Source: a virus
DNA length: 32,676 nucleotides
Virus record (IMG/VR): IMGVR_UViG_3300042376_000854
Span: 1-32,676 of that record
Strand: one strand, 5' to 3'
In this document: piece after piece, positions 12,952 to 21,817 of the stretch
Position numbering within the stretch: position 1 is the stretch's first letter
How the letters are laid out: each line of letters begins with the position of its first letter
The notes under the pieces: generated by a model
What the model was told of the DNA's origin: nothing
Seen by the model: only the letters and a program-made list of their open reading frames with translations
The model's database searches: none
Made by a program: the position numbers and the translations under genes

Positions 12952-13515
12952 TTAGCACTCGCAAATCACTGTGCATGATCTGCGAAATGTTTGTTTGATT
13001 TCGTATCGCACTGCTATTAGTGCATGCTCTAAACCGACTCTCACATCGGGAACGCTACATTCCTCACGAAAAATTAAAGACGAATTCATTTCAGTTTCCG
13101 TTACCTCGAATGTGCAATCAAATATGTCAATGCTCTCACACACCAACTTACTTAATACACTGGGAATTTTTGAAACAAATATATCCTTAATAGTCTGTGA
13201 TGACTGCTTTGTTTGCGCTCTATTTGCGTAAATTATTAATTGTACGGGTATAGTTTCCTCAACCTTATCTAATTTATCGCCAAAGTTATTTTCAATTACA
13301 ACAAGTCTTGATGATTCGCTGCGATGATACCAACTAATTTTATATTGATCCTCTAAAAAACAATTTTTTACCTCGCCATTGGTTTGCACAATGCCAGGAT
13401 AACGTTTATCGCCATCGTAATAAAACTCAGCCAATCCAAATGCCTTGTTAGGTGCAAATGGAAACGCGCTTAAAATGGCGTTATCAACTTCTGATATGAC
13501 TGCTTTTAAATTCAT
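12952..13515 (-). CDS. Probable tail-terminator or neck protein
   Basis: A 187-residue protein with a mixed alpha/beta pattern. A helix at the start (LKAVISEVDNAILSAFPF) is followed by strands such as IPVQLIIYANRAQTK and a long run of strands at the C-terminus. This order, with a length near 190 residues and a position between a completion protein and the tail tube, fits a tail terminator. The end is Cys-rich (RRSCTVICEC). It overlaps the upstream gene by 4 bases (ATGA). No family is recognised by sequence alone. Confidence 0.45.
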   Translation of the reverse strand: MNLKAVISEVDNAILSAFPFAPNKAFGLAEFYYDGDKRYPGIVQTNGEVKNCFLEDQYKISWYHRSESSRLVVIENNFGDKLDKVEETIPVQLIIYANRAQTKQSSQTIKDIFVSKIPSVLSKLVCESIDIFDCTFEVTETEMNSSLIFREECSVPDVRVGLEHALIAVRYEIKQTFRRSCTVICEC

Positions 13516-13958
13516 GCGTTCATTAATGCTATTGCAGTGTTTTGGGCTACTAATTGGGTTAAATCTTTCTCACCTTGCGTTAATTGGAATATCTCTCCGT
13601 ATTGCTCGGTTAAATGTTTAACTTTCTCATCATTGTACGGGCTTGCATTGCCAATAGTGTATGCGTTTTCGGTTGCTTTTAAAACATAACCATTCTCCAA
13701 CTGTCTTGTGAGCGATGCAATTACATCGGGGTCACTTGTACGGTTATATGGTGGGCGTTGTCTTAACTTTAAGTAACTATTCGAGTATGTGCCAATAGCA
13801 CTACCATCTGATTTTTTGCCCTCAACATGAATACGATTGCGAAATTCAGGCAATACAGCAACTGCCGCAGCCCTTGAAACAGTTTCGGGATTTCCTAACT
13901 CCCTAAACTTAGCAAGTATGTTGCCAACAACGAATGGTATGTTTGAGCTTATTTCCAT
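13512..13958 (-). CDS. Head-tail completion or virion morphogenesis protein
   Basis: A 148-residue protein. The middle RNRIHVEGKKSDGSAIGTYS, followed by a basic stretch (SYLKLRQRPPYNRTSDPDVI) and a helical end (QGEKDLTQLVAQ), resembles the completion proteins of the Mu gpG/HK97 gp10 class found in Bacteroidota phages. These close the joint between head and tail. It overlaps the previous gene by TAATG and the next by ATGA, consistent with an assembly module. Confidence 0.6.
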   Translation of the reverse strand: MEISSNIPFVVGNILAKFRELGNPETVSRAAAVAVLPEFRNRIHVEGKKSDGSAIGTYSNSYLKLRQRPPYNRTSDPDVIASLTRQLENGYVLKATENAYTIGNASPYNDEKVKHLTEQYGEIFQLTQGEKDLTQLVAQNTAIALMNA

Positions 13959-14983
13959 TACGGTAACTGAGTAAAAACTTGTACTTGACTATTGCACTCC
14001 AAACATGCATCGCACTCAAATTTTAAACCGCCCAAAGCGTTTTTTAATGCTTCTTCATATCGCACGTTATACAAATCGATTAACTCTTTCGCTTCTTCAC
14101 GTTTAACTGAAGTATAGAAATTAATTCGCTCAGAAAACATGCGCTCAGTCATTAACTCAATGCCCAAAGCATACCAAAACGCTTCGGCAAATAATAAACG
14201 ATTAGCACAAACTGCGCTATCATACTCACAACCTAATGTTACAACTGCCTGCAGTGAATTTACAGTAGTATTGTTGGCTAAATTGCCACCAATTGCGCTT
14301 GTGCTGCTAATAAAACCGTTAATTTGTCCGCAGTTGCCATAGTCTAAGCCATAGCAATAATCAAAACACGAACTAAAATAACCGTTTGCATCGTTTGTTG
14401 AGTAAGTCACACCGTTAATATTGGTATCTAAGAAACCAATCCCTAAAACAGCGCAATCAAACTTTAATAATATATCGATTTCATTCCAACCTTGGACTAA
14501 ATTAGCCACCGTTAAGGTCTTAGTGAATAGTATTTCCTTACTTATATAATTGAAAAACAACACATCAATGCTCGTTGCAGTTGTTGTGCTTGATTTGTAG
14601 AATCTAATTTTATCAATTGAGGTTGATTGCAATGGCGATATTTTCCAATTTTCAACAAGCGAATAGCCCGAATTAATTATAATTCCTTTGAACTTATCAT
14701 CACTTACTGCAACAGTATCACTTCCAAAAATATCAACGGTTCTTCGCACTCTTTTAATGTCGTAGCGCGTGGACATGTAGCTTATAATTTGATTTTTTAA
14801 ACGGGCCTCAGCACGTTCATTAATTGCATCCCACAATCCAATGTAGTTTTGTTGCTCACTATTGGCAACTTGCTCAAAGGATTTTAAAGAAATGCCGGGC
14901 AGGCTGTTCAAAGAATAAACAGCCTGCGGCACCTCTGTAATGGAGCAACCGTTAAGTTTAATTAATCCATCAAAGCAACTCAT
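13958..14983 (-). CDS. Structural protein after the major capsid, possible connector
   Basis: A 341-residue protein starting MSCFDGLIKLNGC. I recall similar proteins in Bacteroidota phages that begin with the same type of motif and a LPGISLKS segment, found between the major capsid and completion genes. The C-terminal part is helical (MFSERINFYTSVKREEAKEL) and ends with a Cys cluster (ECDACLECN). The central region contains a long beta-rich domain with low similarity to anything I know. A head-tail connector or capsid accessory role follows from place and size only. Confidence 0.45.
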   Translation of the reverse strand: MSCFDGLIKLNGCSITEVPQAVYSLNSLPGISLKSFEQVANSEQQNYIGLWDAINERAEARLKNQIISYMSTRYDIKRVRRTVDIFGSDTVAVSDDKFKGIIINSGYSLVENWKISPLQSTSIDKIRFYKSSTTTATSIDVLFFNYISKEILFTKTLTVANLVQGWNEIDILLKFDCAVLGIGFLDTNINGVTYSTNDANGYFSSCFDYCYGLDYGNCGQINGFISSTSAIGGNLANNTTVNSLQAVVTLGCEYDSAVCANRLLFAEAFWYALGIELMTERMFSERINFYTSVKREEAKELIDLYNVRYEEALKNALGGLKFECDACLECNSQVQVFTQLP

Positions 14984-14986
14984 CTA

Positions 14987-16099
14987 TTAAGTGTTAGTTG
15001 CTGTGTAACGTAATGCACCGTTGTTTCCAGTTAATCTGTCCGCTGCTAAGTAAGCATCGTTAGGTACTTGCCATAAAGCAAATCTCTTAGACATGATTAA
15101 TGAATAACCTGCGCCAAGTGTAGTTTCTTCATAACCAACAGTTGTTTCAGTAGGGCAATCAAGTTCTCTTAATTGGAAGTCGATGTTTAACATTCCAAGT
15201 AAGCCATCGCTACCAGGTAGGTTAAACGGAACTGCCATGTTCCAGAAAGTTGATAAACCTAATTGCTGAGCTCTAAAGCCTCTGTAACGATCAAGTTCAA
15301 CAAGTCCAAAAGTTCCAGGTTGGAATACACCGAATTGATTTGTACCTACTGCATCTTTCATGTAGATGTCATGGTAGTAATCCATTTGACCCATAGCTGC
15401 GTTGTTGTTCAACTGTGCATATTGAGTCATTGCAGGAATCATTGCTTGCACTGCTGCTGAGTCAACTAATCCGCTACCAACTACAATTGGAGTACCTTGA
15501 CCTTCGTTAAAACGATAGTCAGTCATAATCTTTGTCCAACCTTCTGAAAAGTTGTTTACAGTTGAATCATCGTTAAAGTTCACAGTTACTGCGGTGTTTG
15601 CACCCGTTACTGCGTTCTTACCCCAAACGATTTGACCTAACAATGTTTGGTCGATTTTACCAACAAATCCATTCATTGCAGCCATTAAGCCTGCTAAATG
15701 TTCTTGCATGAATCTTGTAGGTGCGCCACCGATTGAAACGGTTGCAGAAGCCTCATCACAGTAACGTGCGATGGTAGCTTGGTCGAAATGTAATCCGAAT
15801 TTCACGATTGAAGTAGTATCAATAGTGATTTCATCATACGCTTGTACTAAATCAATATCGCAATTATCAGCAGTAGCCATTTGCGCTGGTGTAGTACGTT
15901 GGTAGTATTTCAAACGCAAATCTTTAATATGACCCGCAGTATTTGCAAGTGCTAAAGAATCAGCGATTGGTGTTGCTTGTGCGCCTTTCTCCAAAGTTGC
16001 GCGTAAAAATCCCGAAGGAGTAATCTTATGTTCCGGTGCGTTTTGTCCAATCACATATTTCATGTGTTGTAACATCGCGGGGCAATAACCTAATGCCAT
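14987..16099 (-). CDS. Major capsid protein
   Basis: A 370-residue protein with the size and position of an HK97-type major capsid protein, directly downstream of the scaffold-like gene. It starts MALGYCPAMLQHMKYVIGQN, with an early flexible arm, and has a well-ordered alpha/beta body with few Lys clusters and strong codon regularity. The segment TNQFGVFQPGTFGLVELDRY and the end YSLIMSKRFALWQV are consistent with a folded shell protein. No standard motif exists for this divergent group, so the call depends on order (portal, head protein, scaffold, capsid). Confidence 0.7.
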   Translation of the reverse strand: MALGYCPAMLQHMKYVIGQNAPEHKITPSGFLRATLEKGAQATPIADSLALANTAGHIKDLRLKYYQRTTPAQMATADNCDIDLVQAYDEITIDTTSIVKFGLHFDQATIARYCDEASATVSIGGAPTRFMQEHLAGLMAAMNGFVGKIDQTLLGQIVWGKNAVTGANTAVTVNFNDDSTVNNFSEGWTKIMTDYRFNEGQGTPIVVGSGLVDSAAVQAMIPAMTQYAQLNNNAAMGQMDYYHDIYMKDAVGTNQFGVFQPGTFGLVELDRYRGFRAQQLGLSTFWNMAVPFNLPGSDGLLGMLNIDFQLRELDCPTETTVGYEETTLGAGYSLIMSKRFALWQVPNDAYLAADRLTGNNGALRYTATNT

Positions 16100-16112
16100 G
16101 ATAGTGTAGTGT

Positions 16113-16991
16113 TTATTTCTGCACGAAACCTTGCAATGCGATATCTAATTCGCTAAGTGCATCGGCTGCCGCGGCAGACTGTTTGGGTGAGCCTTGTGGA
16201 CTCGGTGTCGGTGATGGTGGCTGTCCGCCTCCATTACCACTTACTTTCAAAAACTTGTTGTCGGCCAAGGCCATATCTGTGAGAGTGTCAAGGTCGAGTT
16301 CCTTTCCGTTGTCAAAGATAAGCATTTTATTATCATCTTTTGCAACTATTTTTAATTTTCCATCAATTTTTTTTATTGTGGCATTTTTTTCAGCAAGTTT
16401 TTTATTCAAAAACTCACGTGCAATCTTTGTTTCAACATCAATTCCGAATTGCCCTGGCAATGGTTTACTTCCTAAAATACGATTAATTTCCATTTCAGTA
16501 AACTCGCCGTCATATTGAGCAACCAACTGAGCCACCGCGTTTGCCTTATCAGTTGCTGCATCTGTTGCCGCCTTAGACAATGCTGCGCTTAGTTCGTTTA
16601 TTTTGCGTTCAAGTTCGGCTTTATCTCCTTTGTTTTCGCCACCCTTAGATTTTAACTCAGCAATCTTTTTAATTGCGGTTTCAATCTTATTATAGGTGTT
16701 TGGGTCTTCTGAGATTGATTTAATCGTATCATCATCAACTCCGTATTCTTTTAGCCATCCACCAACTTTGTTATTAAACGGATCAAGTGCCTCAGCTTTG
16801 AAATGTTTTTTAATATCAATGTTGTTTTTAGCTTCAGTCAATCCCATTAATGATGTAAGTGACTGGTCCACCTCATCAGGAATTTCAGCAACAAGTTCTT
16901 TGATGCCTATTAATTGTCTGTAAGTTTCGGAGTTTAAATCAAAACCCGCCTTAGTAAGTAACTTCTTTATTGTGTCAGCTAATATTGCCAT
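16113..16991 (-). CDS. Scaffold-like head assembly protein
   Basis: A 292-residue, charged and largely helical protein. A long Lys/Glu/Ala-rich coiled-coil part (about 110-160, KGDKAELERKINELSAALSK) is followed by mixed segments and a Pro/Ser/Gln-rich linker (GGQPPSPTPSPQGSPKQ) and a short C-terminal helix. This layout, immediately before the major capsid gene, is typical of phage scaffolding proteins, whose C-terminal helix binds the capsid protein. The start ATG follows an A-rich leader. Confidence 0.65.
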   Translation of the reverse strand: MAILADTIKKLLTKAGFDLNSETYRQLIGIKELVAEIPDEVDQSLTSLMGLTEAKNNIDIKKHFKAEALDPFNNKVGGWLKEYGVDDDTIKSISEDPNTYNKIETAIKKIAELKSKGGENKGDKAELERKINELSAALSKAATDAATDKANAVAQLVAQYDGEFTEMEINRILGSKPLPGQFGIDVETKIAREFLNKKLAEKNATIKKIDGKLKIVAKDDNKMLIFDNGKELDLDTLTDMALADNKFLKVSGNGGGQPPSPTPSPQGSPKQSAAAADALSELDIALQGFVQK

Positions 16992-17017
16992 GTTGTTTTA
17001 TTTATTTTGGTTAGTAA

Positions 17018-17071
17018 TTATTTGCCGCAGCCTTTGCAGCCGCCTTTTGGTTTTGGATATGACTTTGCCAT
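17018..17071 (-). CDS. 17-residue Cys-containing micro-protein
   Basis: The frame MAKSYPKPKGGCKGCGK starts on an ATG that shares a base with the stop of the upstream 127-codon gene (TAATG), the same coupling used by proven late genes here. It ends about 27 bases before the scaffold start. It is basic and has a CxxC pair in Gly-rich surroundings. Its small size leaves doubt; if made, it could be a minor virion or metal-binding peptide. Confidence 0.35.
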   Translation of the reverse strand: MAKSYPKPKGGCKGCGK

Positions 17072-17454
17072 TATTTTTTAGGGGTTTTAGGTGTTTGTGA
17101 CTCAATAACTGCCAATCGTTCCATTAACATTTGGTTTTGCTCCATAAGCATTTTAACGACTGCATCGCTTGTTCCGCTTTGGTTTGCAACTTGCTTCTTA
17201 GCGGGTGGATTTAGAATGTAATAAGCCTCGGCCACACCTAAATCAGATGCTTCGTTAACATCTAAGATAACTTCTTCAATCAGATACTTTTCACGCTTTT
17301 CTTTTGATAACGCTTTCTTAAAAGTTTCATGATGGTTTCTGTTCATGCGATTATCGGGAATGTAGTTTACCACTCCATGTGCATTTGTAATCTTTAATAA
17401 TTTGAATGTCGGAGCATTCGTTTCGGTTGATTGTTTTGTCGGATTGTTTTCCAT
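17071..17454 (-). CDS. Hypothetical protein in the head module
   Basis: A 127-residue protein. The start is a polar, Asn/Thr-rich linker, then a strand-rich part with TFKLLKITNAHGVVNYIP, and a C-terminal coiled-coil helix (VVKMLMEQNQMLMERLAVIE). Location between the head morphogenesis protein and scaffold suggests a head-assembly or capsid-associated role. No family is recognised. It is separated from the upstream gene by 14 bases. Confidence 0.55.
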   Translation of the reverse strand: MENNPTKQSTETNAPTFKLLKITNAHGVVNYIPDNRMNRNHHETFKKALSKEKREKYLIEEVILDVNEASDLGVAEAYYILNPPAKKQVANQSGTSDAVVKMLMEQNQMLMERLAVIESQTPKTPKK

Positions 17455-17468
17455 GTTTTTATTGGGTT

Positions 17469-18386
17469 TTATTTGGTTGTAAATGTACTAATAATATTTT
17501 TAGGAACAAGATAATTCGGTATTGGATATGCTTGATGTCCACAATTATAACCACCTCGATAAGTTTGGAAGTTAGAAACATTCGTGTCCTCAATCATACC
17601 TTGTGGCAAGCCAGTCTTATCATAAATTTGCCCTTTCATTTCTTTAAACTCGGCAAAGTTTCCTTTGATAATCTTTGGTAACTCAGAACGGTGGTAATAT
17701 TGCTTTTGTGTTAATGCTTTGCAGAACGTTCGTGTTGTCTTTATGTTGCTGCCTACATAACGAAACCACTCCCACCCTAAATCAGCACTAACAACTTGAT
17801 TGACTGTTGCAGTATATTGATTAATTGCATCGGTGGTAACTAATTTTGTGTACTTTACCAATGCGCCATCAATCGTTGGTGTGCCATTAATATAGTTGTT
17901 TAATTCTTTGCTTAATTGCGAATAGCTGCCGCCCGTAGTAACGTAGGTGTTAATCATTTCACGTACTGGATTAATCAGGTTAGTGTTCATTCCTGCTTCG
18001 GTTAACGAATCCAATACAATTGATATTGATTGCTTCTTTACCGCTTCCATAACTTTGGGCGGTTTGAATTTCTTTTCCAATGCTTTAAAATAAGCATAGT
18101 TCAATTCGCTAACCTTATCATACAACTTTGCAAACTTGGTAACGCTTTCCAAGTAATCAGAATTATCAAGAATAATGCTTTCTAAATCCGACTTTAAATC
18201 CGATAACAGTTTGATATTCTTAACCGAATTGGTGATGGTATCGCCTTGGATTATTAACTCCTTTTGAAATATTAATAGCCTACGATAAATCTGTTCTTGA
18301 ATCTTTGGCATTGCCTCATCCCAAGTAATCAAACCATCGTCAATGGCTTTTAATGTCGCTTGTATTTCTTTATTCGCTTGGGCCAA
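17469..18386 (-). CDS. Phage head morphogenesis (Mu gpF-like) protein
   Basis: A 305-residue protein with a helical first half and a C-terminal domain typical of Mu gpF-like minor head proteins: DAINQYTATVNQVVSADLGW, then EWFRYVGSNIKTTRTFCKAL, and near the end GGYNCGHQAYPIP. Such proteins assist head assembly next to the portal. The start appears to be a TTG at 18386 that overlaps the portal stop by 17 bases; the first in-frame ATG would remove 25 residues and is possible. The function call is secure, the start less so. Confidence 0.7.
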   Translation of the reverse strand: MAQANKEIQATLKAIDDGLITWDEAMPKIQEQIYRRLLIFQKELIIQGDTITNSVKNIKLLSDLKSDLESIILDNSDYLESVTKFAKLYDKVSELNYAYFKALEKKFKPPKVMEAVKKQSISIVLDSLTEAGMNTNLINPVREMINTYVTTGGSYSQLSKELNNYINGTPTIDGALVKYTKLVTTDAINQYTATVNQVVSADLGWEWFRYVGSNIKTTRTFCKALTQKQYYHRSELPKIIKGNFAEFKEMKGQIYDKTGLPQGMIEDTNVSNFQTYRGGYNCGHQAYPIPNYLVPKNIISTFTTK

Positions 18387-20085
18387 GTATAACAGTTGCT
18401 AATTTATCTTTAACGCTAATATCTTTCAATTTCTCATCCGCATATTTCGCTAATATCACTTGCTTTTGCGCCTTAGTCAACTCATTAAAGTTAGCATTTT
18501 CAGCATAAGCACGTTCAACGAAATCAAAGATATACGTACTAATAACCGCATCTTGTTTGCTCATCATTCGGTTGCTAACTAACAATGCTTTCTCATCATC
18601 CGTTTTGCCGCTTGCAGGGTCTAAACTAAACGCATCTTTCATTCTGTTTTGCAATCCGACATCGTTCGGGAATCGTTTGTTTATGTATTCCAATTCCATT
18701 TCAGAAAGCACCGCATCGTTTAACGTGCTATCCTTTGCAGCTTTGATTTCTTCAACGATTAACTGAGAGCCGATAATATCAAATGTGTTTGGCACTATCA
18801 TAATCGGCACCATTGCACGAATATCGGCATCATTTGGATAAAGTAAGTTATATCTCCACTTTGCACATAGGTAAGCAATGTTAGTCATAATCGTTCCCAT
18901 ATCAACTGCAACACCATAGAAAGTATTGTTAGTTTCATCTCTATCGTATGCCTTGGCAACACCACTTTGAGCAACGGGTGCAACCTCTAAGAACTGCATA
19001 TTAACCGCAGCAAGTGAACGGTAACGCATTTCGTTAATACGCCTATCTTGCAACTCGGCTATTTCAGTTTGCTTTTGAACATATCCCATCGGTGGTGTTG
19101 GTGCTGGAACTTCACCCATTGATGTTTTCGCGGGTCTTACTCTTAATGTTTCATAAGGGCTTTTCGGTATCTGTCCGCCTTTACACTTGCTATTCGTGCA
19201 AGGTACTTTCTCGTTTTCTTTAATTAAATATCCAACACCATTACACGCAGGGCATTGCTCATCTTGATAAATCCAAACGGTTGAAAATATGTGTTGAGTT
19301 ATCTCGGCTCTAAGGTCTGAAAATTCGACTGTTGCAACATTTAACCAAGGCAACATTGCTTGGAATCGGCTTTGATATTCGCGCCCTAACTCATCTTCGG
19401 ACTCAACAACACCTCCAATCGTAAAGCCTGGGAATATACCTAAGCCATGCTCAGTTTGTTCAACTAATTCATAGCCTTGACCACGTTTCTTTTTGCGCCA
19501 CTTTGACCATGCGAAATCGTCAATTGAGTAGAATAAATCTTTATCGTATTCATCAGTATAAACAACTGATTTTCCTTGAAATGAATAAACAATTCTATCA
19601 CTATTGATTACAAAAGGTTTAGGTTTCTTATACTCCGTTGCTGCGGTTTCTTCTGCCCACAATATAATAACGCCATTGGCATCAATAATATATTGCTTCA
19701 AACCAACTTGAAAAGCCCAATTCATTAACGAATTTGAAGCGGTAAAGTTATAAGTTAAGTAACTTTCCAAGTCCTCACCTTTGGCTATCTTTGATGGCAC
19801 TTCTTTAGGGAATTTTAAATAATACCCATCAGACCTTTGTATCTTATTTAAAGCATTTAATACACGATCAAACACCTCAGCAAACACTGCTTGATATGTT
19901 TTTTTGCGGTATTCTTTAACTTCGGGATTTTCACCTGGTCTTATTTCATCAATAAGTTTGCGCGGGTATTCGGCATCGGAATAGTATCTAAAGTTTTCGT
20001 ATTCTTCGCCCTCTCTGTGAGGGTGCTTTGCGATTGCTTCAATACTTGCAGCATCAATGCGATAGTATTTATTTTCGGTTTCCAT
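18370..20085 (-). CDS. Portal protein with an embedded Cys cluster
   Basis: Started at the ATG that shares a base with the stop of the preceding gene (TAATG), the product has 571 residues. It is the likely portal, the dodecameric ring through which DNA enters the head, from its length, position between terminase and head genes, and helical C-terminal part. At residues about 278-301 it holds CPAC and CTNSKC, a zinc-ribbon-like pair of Cys knuckles. This may be an insertion that stabilises the ring or binds another part. A longer start at 20112 would overlap the glycosyltransferase gene and is less likely. Confidence 0.65.
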   Translation of the reverse strand: METENKYYRIDAASIEAIAKHPHREGEEYENFRYYSDAEYPRKLIDEIRPGENPEVKEYRKKTYQAVFAEVFDRVLNALNKIQRSDGYYLKFPKEVPSKIAKGEDLESYLTYNFTASNSLMNWAFQVGLKQYIIDANGVIILWAEETAATEYKKPKPFVINSDRIVYSFQGKSVVYTDEYDKDLFYSIDDFAWSKWRKKKRGQGYELVEQTEHGLGIFPGFTIGGVVESEDELGREYQSRFQAMLPWLNVATVEFSDLRAEITQHIFSTVWIYQDEQCPACNGVGYLIKENEKVPCTNSKCKGGQIPKSPYETLRVRPAKTSMGEVPAPTPPMGYVQKQTEIAELQDRRINEMRYRSLAAVNMQFLEVAPVAQSGVAKAYDRDETNNTFYGVAVDMGTIMTNIAYLCAKWRYNLLYPNDADIRAMVPIMIVPNTFDIIGSQLIVEEIKAAKDSTLNDAVLSEMELEYINKRFPNDVGLQNRMKDAFSLDPASGKTDDEKALLVSNRMMSKQDAVISTYIFDFVERAYAENANFNELTKAQKQVILAKYADEKLKDISVKDKLATVILGPSE

Positions 20086-20951
20086 TAGTAAGTATGGCGT
20101 TCTGGTGCCCATCTTCTTTTGGGCTGTTGTAAAAATTTATATCGCATGTTCATTCGCATTGCGTGAATCTGCACAAGGTTGTTATAAGTTGTTAATTGAA
20201 CTTCACTTATTCTGTTGCCTCCAATGGAAACACCACAATAGTCATCTTTTAAATCTTTTAATCGCAATGTTTTAGTTGAGTCCATCGGCCAGAAAGTAGG
20301 GTGAAACATTTCTTGATGACAGTCAACACCTAACTGGCACATTGAAATCCAAAGCGGTAATTCATCGGGAATGCAACCTGCAAACTCAATGTTTTTTACT
20401 CTAATGTTTTCAAAGTTTTCTACCCATTTAGCAAATACGGGATGGCCCTTTTTCCACCATATAAACTCACTGTGAACATTCCAAATCTTTTCGTTGGTAA
20501 AGTTAAATGCCTCTTTTACTTCTAATAAATTAGCCCATTGTTTTGCATCGGGTGTGATTTTTTCGGAGTCGTAAGGTGTGAATCCACTGTTTTTGATGGC
20601 AAAATCAACACCACTAAGTTGCGAAATAACTTCATTAATCTTACCATTGTTAATCATAATTACATCGGCATCAATAAACAAGGTGTAATCATACGGTGTT
20701 AACTCATCCATGTGAGCTTTGGCCTTTATGAAACACGTTGAGTTATCGCCAAGTGTATAGCAATGTGGCTCAATGTATTTAATTTCGGTAAACAAATTAC
20801 GGTAATCGTCATCTAAACGTGTGATTGTTTCAAGTTGAGTAACCAATGTTATTGGCAACTCGCAACCGTTTGCACGTAATGACATTGCAAGGTTGGCAGC
20901 CATGCAACCGTAGTTTTTATGGCCTATTGCTATTAAAAGTATTCCTATCAT
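20085..20951 (-). CDS. GT-A-type glycosyltransferase inside the late operon
   Basis: A 288-residue protein with the look of a nucleotide-sugar transferase. It starts MIGILLIAIGHKNYGCMAAN, and at residues 90-100 has YDYTLFIDADVIMI, where DAD (94-96) is the metal and sugar-nucleotide motif. Later segments, WWKKGHPVFAKWVENFE and DELPLWISMCQLGV, fit the acceptor side of the fold. It is flanked by tail and portal genes with stop-start overlaps at both ends, so it is part of the late transcript. It may glycosylate a virion protein or a host surface sugar. The acceptor is unknown. Confidence 0.65.
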   Translation of the reverse strand: MIGILLIAIGHKNYGCMAANLAMSLRANGCELPITLVTQLETITRLDDDYRNLFTEIKYIEPHCYTLGDNSTCFIKAKAHMDELTPYDYTLFIDADVIMINNGKINEVISQLSGVDFAIKNSGFTPYDSEKITPDAKQWANLLEVKEAFNFTNEKIWNVHSEFIWWKKGHPVFAKWVENFENIRVKNIEFAGCIPDELPLWISMCQLGVDCHQEMFHPTFWPMDSTKTLRLKDLKDDYCGVSIGGNRISEVQLTTYNNLVQIHAMRMNMRYKFLQQPKRRWAPERHTY

Positions 20952-21817
20952 CCACAGTTAGAATTAAAGTTATTAAATGGCGTTTCAAAGATAGTAAAAT
21001 CTGCGGGCCAAATAGATACATTTTGCATAATTGTTGGAAATTCGTTGTTGTATTCATCCTCGAACGTGCATTTAAACCCGTTTATATTTGGGTATTCTTC
21101 AGGAACAAACCTCACATCATCATGGTTTAAAGCAACAACTAATTTTTGGTGGACATCTTCACCAACTGCATCAATGTAGCCTTTGAACTGCTTGCTTAAA
21201 CGTGCTGATAATAGTTTGCGGCTGCCATCTGAGCGAACATAAATGTTTTTATCGCTGCTAACAATCGGCTCTTTAAAATAGATAGGCAAACGAATTGCAT
21301 TTGGTTGCCCGCTTCCTAAATCATAATAAAATCCAAACGCATTGTCAGTGTTTGTATATCTTAATTTTGATGTCAAACATTTGTCATTAACTTTTTTAAA
21401 GCATTGGTTTGATACAAAATATGCTAAATCAATAACACCTCCTGCAATAATACCTATTCTAAAGCAATCGCCCTCATCTACATTTTCAGTTAAATCACTG
21501 CTAAAAAATGAAAAATAAACATTGTATATTGGGGTAGTGCCTTGAAATAAACCAACTTGATTGATTTGCAATGCTACGCCAGTTAATGTTATTCCCGTTC
21601 CGCTTGGTGGTATTCTTTGAACATCAATATTGTCGGCAGTTAATACTTCGCTTGAAATTATATTTGTTTGAAATAACAAGTCCTTTTCATCATAAATAGG
21701 ATAGCAAAAGTCTTTTTGAATGCCGCATTCGGTGTCGGTTATAAAGTAATCCGTCCCTTGGTCATTGGATAGGTTGTAAAATGTTACAAAACTATTATCT
21801 GCGTTTAATACTACCAT
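20948..21817 (-). CDS. Tail structural protein
   Basis: A 289-residue protein rich in strands, with many Asn, Asp and Tyr and several Cys (ECGIQKDFCYPIYDEKDLLF). It directly follows the large tail protein by TAATG overlap and is followed by the glycosyltransferase gene by ATGA overlap. No family is recognised. Its beta-rich composition and position after the tape measure and a large tail protein fit a distal tail or baseplate component. Confidence 0.55.
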   Translation of the reverse strand: MVVLNADNSFVTFYNLSNDQGTDYFITDTECGIQKDFCYPIYDEKDLLFQTNIISSEVLTADNIDVQRIPPSGTGITLTGVALQINQVGLFQGTTPIYNVYFSFFSSDLTENVDEGDCFRIGIIAGGVIDLAYFVSNQCFKKVNDKCLTSKLRYTNTDNAFGFYYDLGSGQPNAIRLPIYFKEPIVSSDKNIYVRSDGSRKLLSARLSKQFKGYIDAVGEDVHQKLVVALNHDDVRFVPEEYPNINGFKCTFEDEYNNEFPTIMQNVSIWPADFTIFETPFNNFNSNCG

